Assembly: GCA_030248215.1 (NCBI GenBank)
Contig: JASANG010001849.1
Coordinates: 62,001 to 126,000 of the forward strand
DNA length: 64,000 nucleotides
Direction of reading: 5' to 3'
Origin: Enoplolaimus lenunculus
Lineage: Eukaryota > Nematoda > Enoplea > Enoplida > Thoracostomopsidae
Shown here: piece after piece, positions 1 to 12,000 of the stretch
How positions within the stretch are numbered: position 1 is the stretch's first letter
How the letters are laid out: each line of letters opens with the position of its first letter
The notes under the pieces: generated by a model
Told to the model about the DNA's origin: nothing
Database searches by the model: none
Seen by the model: only the letters and a program-made list of their open reading frames with translations
Made by a program: the position numbers and the translations under genes

Positions 1-3000
1 ATGCTGATGCATCGTTTAAAGAACAGATAAGTCAGGTAAAGTACATTATTGTTCACTGTAACTGTAGTCAAAAAAGCTGAATTGTCTACGAACAGTTCAT
101 CTTGAAAAACACGAAGCACTACAACAAAAACGATTTTAAAGTGTTATCATTTAAATTTAGTTATTTCGGGTTTTATTTACAACGAATGTTATATAGTATG
201 CTTTAAGTTATGAAGGAACGTGTAATGTATGAGTTTTGAATTTTGTCCGGTGGCACCCTAGAAAGAGCTGCATTGTTTTTGCTTTAGGCGAAAGCTGAAG
301 TCGAACAAACGAAAACTGAACTGGCACATGCAACATCGAAATTAAACGAAACGGAATCGCAGCTGAATGAAAAGGTGAACTTCTTTGGGTTTCAGTTCAC
401 ATTTTATAATGCGTTTGATTATGGTGCAGCAGAGTTTAGTAATAACTTGACGCTCTATGTTAATGATTTTGTTGTATCCTTGTAATGAAAGCTATTTGTG
501 ATAGTGGTTTGGTGTTTTGCAGAGTATGGAAGCAGATGGCTTGCGGTCAAAGTTAAATGCATTGGAATCTCAAATGAGCGAGAAAGATCGCGATATAGAG
601 CGAAAGTAAATTATTTTCCGTTTTGTTTTGTTTGCATTATTTGTACTGCAGTTTCGATTTTCAGTTATAATATTATAATTGTTTGTGTTTGTGATCCGGG
701 GATTTGATTCTGACGAAAATTATGCGAAAATTGTTCAGTTTATTATACTTGAGGTTAAAAAATTTACTAACCATTAATGCCGTGTTTTGCGTACGAAACA
801 CCAAACTTCATGGCGTTACTATACGTATACTATGTCGTGTCTTGAACAGCTGCTTTACCCAGTTTGAAACTTGGATGTCACAAGCACTATTTAATCTGAT
901 GGGCAGTCATTGTATGAAATACCAAGCGTGAAGGCGCTATATTCTATGCCCTGTCCAGAACAACCATTTGAACTAGCTGGAAACTGGGCGACCAGAAGCA
1001 CTAATTATTCTGCTGTGTGCTGCGTAGGCCAGACAAGATTTACAACAAAAAGCGTGGTTTTATCGTTGTATTATCCAATCAGATTTAAATTACAGCACGA
1101 CCCAGTTACTAACTTTTACTTGTAACGTCCAAGTAAAAATTACGTAGTAAATAATATAAATGTTATTTTCTAAAAACTACTAGTGAAATGAGCAAATTTT
1201 ATAGCGAAGTACACAGTTTCAAAGAAAATTTAACATGCAGCTCAGCGTTGGAAAATCTAAATTGCTGTGTAAAAATCTATGAGTATGTTTTCTCACTGAT
1301 TTTCGAGCTAAAAACCCATGGTTCTACCTGTTGTACTTCAGGGATGAATCTTTTTGAAAATACTTGTCATGCCATCGCCCTTAACGGTTTTAATTGGAAT
1401 AGTTCGCGATACTAGATTTTTTATAACAGTTAGTTTCTGTTCATGAATGGATTTCTATGGAATTATTTATTTATTTTGTATCGATACATTTTTGCTTGTT
1501 TAACAATCTTGCAGTACAATTTTATTTCCTTTTCATTTTGGAAATTGTGCAGGTCACTGCTATTGATTGTATGTTTGATGGCTAAAACTTGACTGTGGTG
1601 CCCCCATATCTTGTGAGGGGTAGTCAGCCATTTGAAACAGTATACTCTCGAGTCTTAATAGGCCAAGACATGCTTACCTGCAGCAGATTACCGAGAAGAG
1701 CAAAACCACGTAAGAAATTTTGTGAGAAAATGTAAAGGGGTTTTTGAAACCATTGCTTATAGCAAGAAAACTTCAAAAGTTATGATGAATAGGCTCGTGT
1801 AAGCATTCGTTTAAGGTTGGCATAAACGATTGTGTTGTGTATAGCACCTCCCGCCTGAAATTTTTTGGCTGTAGCAAAGAATATGCGTAATTTGGTCTAC
1901 AACTTTTGTATTAATCGGAGGTTTACGGAGTTAGCGCTTACCTCGTTGTCAAAGGCACATCTTCATATTTGCGACCGTTTAGGTTTTTAGATTGTGTTGT
2001 TTGGTACATACATATGGTGTTGATATTTTGCCTGAACATAACGTGGTTCTTTCAAGTACTGAATGTAGTGTAATATAATGTTCTGTAATATTCAGTGTTC
2101 TCATTCAGTCTCGATGCGGCTGTAAACGAAAGGTTGGCTTATGTTGAGTTTTGGAGTGTTTGTATGTCATAAATTTATTGCATGCCGAATATAATAACTG
2201 AAAGACATTTCGGTGGTCAAAGATTTTAATGTAAGATCTTGTAGCATGCATAACTGTTACAGAATCTTATTTTATTCTCCAGACAGTGCGGTAAATATTT
2301 AAGATTTTTCATTTTAAGAATATGATATTAAATTATTTTGAGTTGCGCTAAGAACTTAGTAAAATTTTTTATTTGTTGTAGCAATGAACGAGCGGAATCG
2401 CTGGTGCGAGACATTGAAAATTACAAACAGTCAATCTCGAACCATGAGCAAGAAAACAAAGTTTTGATGGCTAAGGTGGGTAATTTATTATTTTAGATCA
2501 AGTATGGAACGAAATTTTTTTAGTTTAATTTGAAAGATGATTAAGACTAATATGAAAATTTTTAAGCTATAACTGCTGCGCTGGTTGACTGTTGGTAATT
2601 TTTAATAGCATCCTCTTAGACAAGAAATGCAGATGACACTTCTCCCGGCAGACACGCACCCAGAAAGGGCGCGAACAACGGCACAGCACACACAACCGCG
2701 CGCACCCGAAGGGCCACGGAAACAAAGGGGACCACAAAATGAAAAAAAAAAAATGAAAAATTATTTTAACGAAAATGGCTTTGCAATTCGGCCAGTTTGT
2801 TAATGCCGCTTTAAAGTCTTTCAAGCTTCACAGAAATTTATCGAAGAAAAATACTGCTTACGAAATAATTCCCTTAGCTATATTATGTTGTCGGTTTTGC
2901 TCTGGGTAAACCTTTTTGTATATATTGTTTGGGATATAAATGTAGTTATAGTAATAAATTAATAAAACAGTTAAAATATTGCACATTAACGAAACGTGTA

Positions 3001-6000
3001 CAGATTTCAAGACACAACTTCTACTTTGATTCAGCGGGATGTTTAAAACGTTTGTTTCGGTGGCTGTTCCTTTGGTGGGCTCAAAATGTGAAAATGTTAT
3101 CTGTATCTCATCAGTTTGTTGTTGTAGCTTCTATGTTGGGTAGTTGACACTACTTGTTTAGATTGAAGAAGGCGAGGGTATCAATGCTGCAATAAAGCAA
3201 CTTACCGCGGAAAAGGTAAGAGTCGTGGGTAATGTATTGCTGTTACAGGATTTAAATGTTAATGTTTGTAGATTAAGCAAAGGTATATTTTATGAACCTG
3301 AAACGTGTTCATAGTAATATCAAAAACAAAGTTTTAGAATAGTTGAAAAGCTTTATTACATGTGACAACGTTTAAGCTGTAGAACCATGAGTTAAAAACG
3401 TAATATTTTTATAACTACTTTAGAAACAGCTTGAAGTAAAGTTGACTGAGTGCAAAAATGAACTGCAAAGTTCGAAATCAGCTTACGAATCGAAAGCTGA
3501 AGCGTCTTTCAAGGAAAATCAAAAGGTAGTTAGTGCTAATATCATATTGTTCAAAAATGTTCGCTTTGTTCTAAATTTCATTGTCTAATGATCTATGTCT
3601 TCCATTGAGATTTTCTACAGAGGTGGAATTTATTTAGACTCAACCTGTATTCAATTTTTTACAGCTTAAAATCTTATTGTAGATGCTGGAATTTGGTTGT
3701 TGACTCTGTATATATGCTTACAACAAGATTTTATTGAGTGAAGCTCGGAGTTTCGCGAAGAGCTTTATGTTTTGCATATTAGATTAATTGGAAAGTAAGT
3801 GGGTAAAACTATCCATTTGGACTTCATAAGCGTGGAATATTTAATTAGAGTGATTAAAAAGTAAGTGTAACCGAGCTTTTGTCAATACACGTAGTTGCAC
3901 TGTGACTGGTATAATTTTTGTAGCGTTTATTATTTATTTTAAGCTGAAAATTCAACTTAACGATGCGATGATAGCTGCAGAAAAGTTTACCAAGTTGAAC
4001 ATGACAAATACGCAGTTACAACGAGAAGTGGTGAAGCTTGAAACGGCACTAGAAGCTACGGTAATAAAATTTAAGCATCTAGGCTTGGGTGGGCTACCTG
4101 CATTTGATCACCAGACATGTTTGTAAGTATTATGTTGTGAGCTAAAATCTTGTCTATTTTGCTTAAGTTCTATGGAATTTTAGTTGGATACTAAAATGTT
4201 TGACGTTTTTGTTATGTTGTGATAGCATTAATGTACGAAGTTTGATTGATTAGCTAAATTTGTGCGTTCAGATGAGAGACTAAATACGACAAAGAACCTT
4301 TTGTCAATATTGTGTTTGTATTGTTTTGCAATACTTTCTAGAATGCACGTCTAAATGAAACAACTCAAACCTATAGTAATGAACGGGAAACGCTCAAGAA
4401 TACAATTACTTCGGTGCACGCGCAATGTTCAGAACTGGAAACAAACTTGAAAGCGTTAGAGTTCGATAATTCCAAGGTTAGTTGCATTCAATTCGTGGGT
4501 CTATTCTCTTGATTCGTAAAAAATATAAGTTTATTATGCAAGATTTTAGCTGAATTGATATTGTAGATAATATCAAGAATGACTAATCACTCCGACAAAA
4601 GTATGCTTTACATTCTGAGTAGAAATAATATAGCCCGCATGCATTGTGTTTCTAACCGACCTCATTTATAGAGTGGTACATGGCACCAATATTTCCAGTT
4701 TGACCTATTGAAATAATCGTCATTGGCAAGTAGGTTCAAGTGTATTCTTATAGGCTTCTGTCCATACATACATACATCATCTACTGTTCATTAAGTCAAA
4801 TACACTAAGTTTAAATTTTTAGGGCGTAACACGTTGGCGCTAGAATATTAATTAGCTTTGTATGATTGGTTTGTAAGTCCAGAAGTTTGAATTAAAATTC
4901 ATTTTTTCTTACAAAGTAATGTGGTTCTAGTTGCGTAACGAGATCGATTCAATGGAAAAGTTAAAGGTTTCGCTGCAGTCGCAGTTGAAATGTCAGATAA
5001 ATGACGCAAACGATCGCTTCAGCAAGTTAACGAACGACGTGGAACAAAAGGTCTGTGAAACCTGAGTTTTCTTTTTTGTGGTTAGCGGTGGTTGGAATTG
5101 CTTACGCTGGGTAGTAGTAATGCTGGTAATTTGGTTTGGGCTGTACCTGAACTGAATTTATATGACTTCCTGAATTATTTTATTTTGCGCACTACAAAGT
5201 GGAGTTTCAAGCATTTTTAAGAATGTTGCGCAGAGACCTGTCTGTAATGTTATGTTTAAAAATATTTCAAGGAGTTTTTAACCAGTAATAGTTTTCGAAA
5301 CCGTAATTGCTTGGGTGCTATCTTGCTATCTGCGGGAAGTTAACTGCAACCAGAATTAAAATGAAAAGGTCTTAAATACACGCCTTGAATTGGAAGTCAA
5401 GCATATTTTTCGCGCATAATGAGTTGTTGTCCTTTTGTTAAGAAAGAGTACATTATGTACTTGAATTAGATGATGCGTTGTTTACAATTGCCACCGAAAA
5501 TAACGTTAACCCTGCATAACGCAAACACTGCGTTAACCGTAGCCTGACGCGTGTTACAAAATGCTCAGTGACACGAATTAGTGCTACGCTGCGACACGTG
5601 TTAGCGTAGCGTTCGCATGATAATTTTGAAAATTGACACGTGTTTCCCTACCTTATAGGGTTTTTGGTGGCAAAATGAAATTTTTTATTGTGAACGATGC
5701 ATAATGTGTCAGCGGTTACGTAGGTTGATGTTATTTTGCGTTAGGTTGTGTCATTTCAGGAAACTGAATGCTCACAGTTACGGGCGACTGTTGAAGCGTG
5801 CAAATCTCAGGAAAACGTTCTATTGCAACAAATTCAGCAACTTCAAGCTGACAAAGCAAAATTGGAATCTGATAATTTGAAGGTATAAGGTTCACAAAAA
5901 ATATTTCGATACAGCGAAGAAGTGCGATAATATGCGTGCACCTGTTAACTTTTTAGAGAGCTGACCGATGGATGCTGATGCATATTTGATATGAATGGTT

Positions 6001-9000
6001 TGTCAATTACCCACCACGCTAAGGCGTGTCCTGGTTTACGCAACAACGAGGATGCATAGCGGTTCATGGTCAGGGATGAAATTTCAGTGCTACTCAACAA
6101 TTATGAGTAGATATTCTGAAAACACAAAAAAGCTATGAAACACACAAAAAACTAAAAATGCATTAAAAAATAATTTATTTTGAAATAGAATTTTTTTCGT
6201 TGATGACTAAAAATTGACCGAGACCGAGACATCTGGACCGGTCTCGGTAGTCTAGGGTCTCGAACGTGGTCAACCAAGACCGCCTATCCCTGTTTATTGT
6301 ATGTATATTGCAACCCAACTGACTATTTAGGCTAGTTCATGACAGGGAATTCTGTGCCTGGTTATGTTGTGTGTGGCAGAAAATACCACCCGTGTAGAAA
6401 TCGGCATTTATTATCATTGTAACATCATGTTTTATTTTCATATGAGTTGTGTGATACCGTTACGAAAATAAAGGTTTTATGATAAATCGTCACACTTTTT
6501 TTATATTTGGTACGGTTTTCTGTCGATTAAGGATATTTTTAACTTTTCATTCACTGTTCAATCCAGAACAATAGTAAAAAATTATGCAAAAATGGCTAGT
6601 GAAATTGTTTTGATTTTGTTTGTTGCAGAACCAATCTCAATGGGACCTCAAGGAGTCAAAATTTTCATCTGCGAGAACGCTAATGGAAAAACAGGTACGG
6701 TTTGTGTTTTTTGTTTTACTGATGTAACGTAAAGGTTTCTGTTTAGCTGTGTACATTTTCGCTACCCAAATTTCCTACTATCTATTTCCGACTTGAATTG
6801 CGATTATTTTTTGTTATGTGATTGCAATTTAGGGCTATCTGAATATTGGCAATATGTCAATCTGTTTTTATTCTCTAGTTAAAACTGCGTTGTTCAACTG
6901 CACATAAACTATAGCTCACGCCTCACAGTGTATAAACCAGGCTTGCTTCAAACAATAATGGCGTGATATCACTCATCGTTTTGTTCTTGCGGTATACACC
7001 ATTTGCATATTCGCTAGCGTTTATTCCGAACTCATACAACATAATAAGCTAAGTTTTTAAGCGGCAACTGTTGTTTTTAGCTGGACCGTTTAGAGTCAGA
7101 AAAAATTGTTCTTGAAAATCGTTTATTGGATGTCAACAGGGTGGTTGATGAAGATAAAGAAACTTGGAAGACACAAATGCGAATCTTAAATACTGAAAAG
7201 GTGATATTGAGATACATGAAGCGCGTTGCCAGCAAGAACTGAGGTTGTCTAGACCTTAATCTTTGAATCAACAAGTTTTGAAAGCGTTGGAAAGTGATTT
7301 GATACTAGGTTATGTCTGGCTTGTTGCTCACAACATTTTCTTGTCAAGTTTTCTGCTGGCTTCGCTTGCGATTTCTTCTAAAGTTTACCTTTACTGTAAC
7401 TCCTGGTACCTGAGACCCGTTCGAATTGAAAATCCTGGCACATTGCTGAGATACATATGTAGGTAGTCTTATCAGCAGCTCAAAACCAAAATAGACTATA
7501 GAGAGGTTAAAGTTAACTAAAAATAACATGTGTCACACATATTTACTTCCAAATATATAGTGGGTTGGGTTTCAGGCATGAATGGTCTACTGCCAGGTTA
7601 TTTTGGATCAAAATGTAACTTGACTACTAACCAAACAATGTAAAATATTCGTTCCGTTCCTCTAACGCAAAGCGTAAAGTGAACGTGTTTCAGTAGAATT
7701 ATATAAATCATTCACCATTATGCGCTGTATGTAATTTTTACCTACTTGTCTACCTATGCGAAAACCGCTATATAATATTATATCCTTGCAGTTGTGCAAT
7801 AAATTTGTCACGACTGGTTTTTAAGTAACAATCTGTTACTTTCTGGATTACTCTTCAACTTTGAAAGGCAGTTTCGCAACTTTGTCTCTCTTGGTTCTAT
7901 CATTTGTTAACCTACTTTCAGATGGAATTGGAGACCAAGCTGAACGAGTCATTATCAATGATTGAAAAGGTATTAAATTGAACGCGTATGCCAAACCGTT
8001 CATTTTCTTAGCTTAGTTTGTATGATTGTTGTTAGCATAAAAGCGGAGATGCCAAAATATTAAGTTGAATTGATTAATTTCCAGGCTTCAATTATCGGTA
8101 TGAGACAGGTTAGCATTCCAGCAAGCGGTATATTGCGTGTATTGTGTAAAGTTGGAATCGCATTTTATGTGATATATAACGGAATTGTTTCGGAAAAAAT
8201 TTTAACTTGCTGTTGTTTGCGAATGACATCCACATAAGAGAGAATATATTTTTAAAGACATTGTGTAATACAATATTTTTCATCTGTATGATTTTCAGGC
8301 CAAACAATCTCAGGAAACAGAAATCAGTCAGAAACATGATGTTATTTCTCACTTAGAAGACAGCCTGTCGAAGCTGAAGTTATCTTTAGAAGAAAAGGTG
8401 AAAAATAGAGCTAATAACCGGTATTCCGATGAACATTTCCAATTTGGGTACTATAGATCTTAGCATTACGCACAGTATATATTGTGCTTGAACGATGCCA
8501 GTTGAGCAAGGTTTAATGCTTTACCTTTCCTTTTCTTTCTAGACACTATTCTCAGATATGTGTAGCACATATTACCGGTGAATAGGTCTTGTAACTTTCG
8601 AACCAACGAACGGCGAGGTTCGAAATTTAACAGATTTTTGCATTTACTTTGATCTGTTTCTGTGAAATTTTGAGATCCACGGTTGGAGTTGTTCATTAGT
8701 TTGAAAATATCGCTGACTGGCGATAGGTGCTATACGTATTTGAGAATATGAGCGCTTGTTTCAGAATAAAGAACTTTCGACTGTGTTGGCTGGTCATGCA
8801 GATAAAGACGTCGAGGCGACAAAATTGAGGAGCTTCATTGACGTAAGAAAAATCAAATTAATTTGTTTGATTGGTTTGACATTTTCCTTGCACAAAGCTA
8901 TGTGCGCAATTTTCTCTCCAAGATTGTAATTAATAACGCAAAGGAATTTAATTTGTAGACTTGGAACTTTTCGAATCTCTGTTAGTGTTTTACACCGACT

Positions 9001-12000
9001 TCGTTGTTTTGTCAAAGTTATTTCAGGAACTGGAGTCAAAATGTCAAAAACAAAAAGAAGAAATTGAGCTACAAATGTCGAAGACTTCAGAACTGGAACA
9101 AATTGTAGAACGACAAAAGAATAATGCGGAAGCAAAAGATCGAGAGCTCGCAAATTTGAACAGTAAAATTGAAGAAATGCAAAAGGTGGGAATATTTACA
9201 TTTAAGCGTAGTGTCAACTTCAAGCTCAAATACAAACGTTTGTTTTCTAATTAAAAGGTTCGATTAGTCCCGAGTCTACACCACACTCCGTTTTCAAAAG
9301 CTTCATACATCACGGACAAAAATTGTATGTAAAATGTAAGGTTCATACTTGAAACGATACATCTGAGCGCACTAAAGTTATGTATGATAGAGAAATCTAA
9401 AGTTTTCAGAAGTTTAAGACTCAAGAACACAAGGCTATTTTAGACGATATCAAGTTTTGAAAATAGTCTGCACCAGTCTAATCAGAAACTCGAATCGTGC
9501 AAACAAGAAGATGAAAGTCTTAGATCTCAAAAGGTATGCTACATGCTTAGTTCTTATTTTGTAAATGAAGTATTACCATTAATGATCGTGGTTGATCGTT
9601 AAAGCAGATTTTTAAGTAAGACATGGTGAAACAGTCTACAACTTAAACAGTTATTTTAACAAGAGGTGTTTTGTGTAAATATCTCATTAGAATGTATGTA
9701 GTTTATTCAGTGAATTTAATTTGAAATATTAGAGATTTGGCTATGATATAACTGGAAAACGAACTGTTTAAAGCATGATTATCAGATCTACTTAGTAATC
9801 AGCGCTCTTGCACCGTTTTTATAACTCTTTGGTGCCTATGACATCGCGAGACGCTGTGTGACAGTTGCCGTACTGCGTCAAAGTGCAGCGTTTTACGCTA
9901 ACGTTATACTTTTCTTTGTCCACCGTGCTGAGTATAACGTAACCTTTACACAGATCACAATCGTTTATATTTCAGGTGGAGCTTGAACGTGACATCAGCG
10001 AACGAAATCGACTTTTTGAAGAATTGTCAGCGTCGCATTTGTCGCTGCAAAAGCAACATTCCGCGCTGGAAGACCAGTTGAAAAAGGAACAAATGCAACG
10101 TAATAAGGTAAGGATAATCAACTACGTTGTCGTGAAATTTCGATAATGGAACAGTTATTGAAATAATTTAATTAATATTGTTGTGCTAATATTTTGGACT
10201 AATTTTCAAACCGCGGTGGAAAAATGTCAAAATGAAATTTATTTTCATGAAAATATTTTATAAATCAAAGAAAGTAGCCCAAACACAATTGGTTATGTAA
10301 CAATGGTGCACATACACTGGTTATCGTTTTGCAACCTCTTTTCATATAGGAATATGTAGTTGTTTGTTTCAGGCTTGCGATGAGTTGGAAAAAGCGAACA
10401 GTGAAATTAGCAGGACCAAGGATACCTGTAATAGTCAAATTGAAGCAGTCAAATCCGGTATAAAACAAGTAAGAGTTTCTAATGTTACCAACTGCAACAA
10501 ACTGAGCCTAGGCTTAGGCTTATATGACTTCCAGCGGTAACTTGTTTAATGATTTAATAAAACATAAAGTCCTTTTAAATCAAATGTGGTTCTTTTTGGT
10601 TAACGTTCCTTAGTTACTCGAATTGCTGATTTGCTGAACGCAGTATCATTCGAAATTCACTATGATGAGACAAGACGTCATAATATCGTGCGCTTCGGTT
10701 TGCTCACACTTTTGTTCGAAACATCACAGCAAGCGTATTCATGGAGCATTCAAACAGTTTTAATCTAGATTATCATGTTGTGCTATTTCAGATGAAACTT
10801 GATCAAGAAAAAGCGTCTGCTGGATTTGAACGTGAAAGAAATCAGCTAAGTGAGCAGATATCAAAGCATGAAGCTTCGATTGTAAGTGTTGCCGATCAGT
10901 CATTAGAATATGTTTTGAAGTCGTAATTTTAATTTTTAGTAGCAAAAATCATTTCTGCTTTCTCTTAAGGATATCTATGGTACCGGTGTGTGCAACCGAA
11001 ATTCCGATTCCTATTAGAACACCGATTCAAAACGAGTTCCTATTCCGATTTCAATTGCACAATCAATGGGAATCGGAATTTTGAAATTTTAATTTCAATC
11101 CTATTTGTTGTGATACGTTGCATAAAAATTCTGTATTAGTCATCTATTCAATTGCTTTTAGTGTCAATCCTACTTGTTGTGATACGTGCATAGAAATTCT
11201 ATATTATTTATCTATTAAATTGATTTAGTTTAACTTTTACAATACCAAAAATAATCGCCGGTTTCTTCATGCTAGGTTTTGGAAAATACATTGTTGCCAG
11301 CCAACAGAAGCCCAAATTAATGTTGTAAGCCGTTTATTAGCTACAGGCTAATTTGCATAATTAATTAAGCCTAAATTAGGACTTTCCACAATATTTCACT
11401 AATTATTACAGTTAGAATCAATCTAATTTTAGCATTAAAGGGTTTTTGGGTGCGAGGAATCTGGGTGGACTGTTTACAAATCTCCAAAACTGATAATTGA
11501 GCAGTTACCTAATAGATAATTTGCGTATTAGCATAGTTTATAAGCCTAAATTAGGACTTTTTACAATATTTCACTAATTATTAAGGTGAAAAGAAATATA
11601 ATTTCAGCACTAAAGGGTTTTTAGGTTGCGAGGAATTTGAATAAATTGTTTACAAACCTCCAAAACCGATAATTGAATAGTTAGCTAATAGCTAATTTGC
11701 ATATTAGCTTAATTGACCAGGCAAAATTAGGACTTTTTAAATTATTTCAATAATTATTAAGGTTAAAAGCAATATAATTTCAGCACTAAAGGGTTTTTAG
11801 GTGCGAGGAATCTGAATAAATTGTTTACAAACGTCTAAAACCAATAATTGAGTAGTTAGCTAATAAATAATTTGCATATAAGTATAGTTGATAAGCCTAA
11901 ATTAGGCGTTTTTACAATGTTTCACTAATTATTAGGGTTACAAGCAATCTAATTTCTGCAATAATGGGTTTTCGGGTGCGAGAAATCTGAATAAATTGTC

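Noticed and set aside
1681-1710. A possible extra EEA1 exon (QITEKSKTT) between acceptor and GTAAGA donor
   Set aside because: Its entry phase (0) does not fit the preceding donor at 605 (phase 2), whereas joining 605 directly to 2382 keeps the frame.
8794-9153. A 119-codon minus-strand frame
   Set aside because: It is the shadow of EEA1 coiled-coil exons 8765-8842 and 9027-9185 on the opposite strand.
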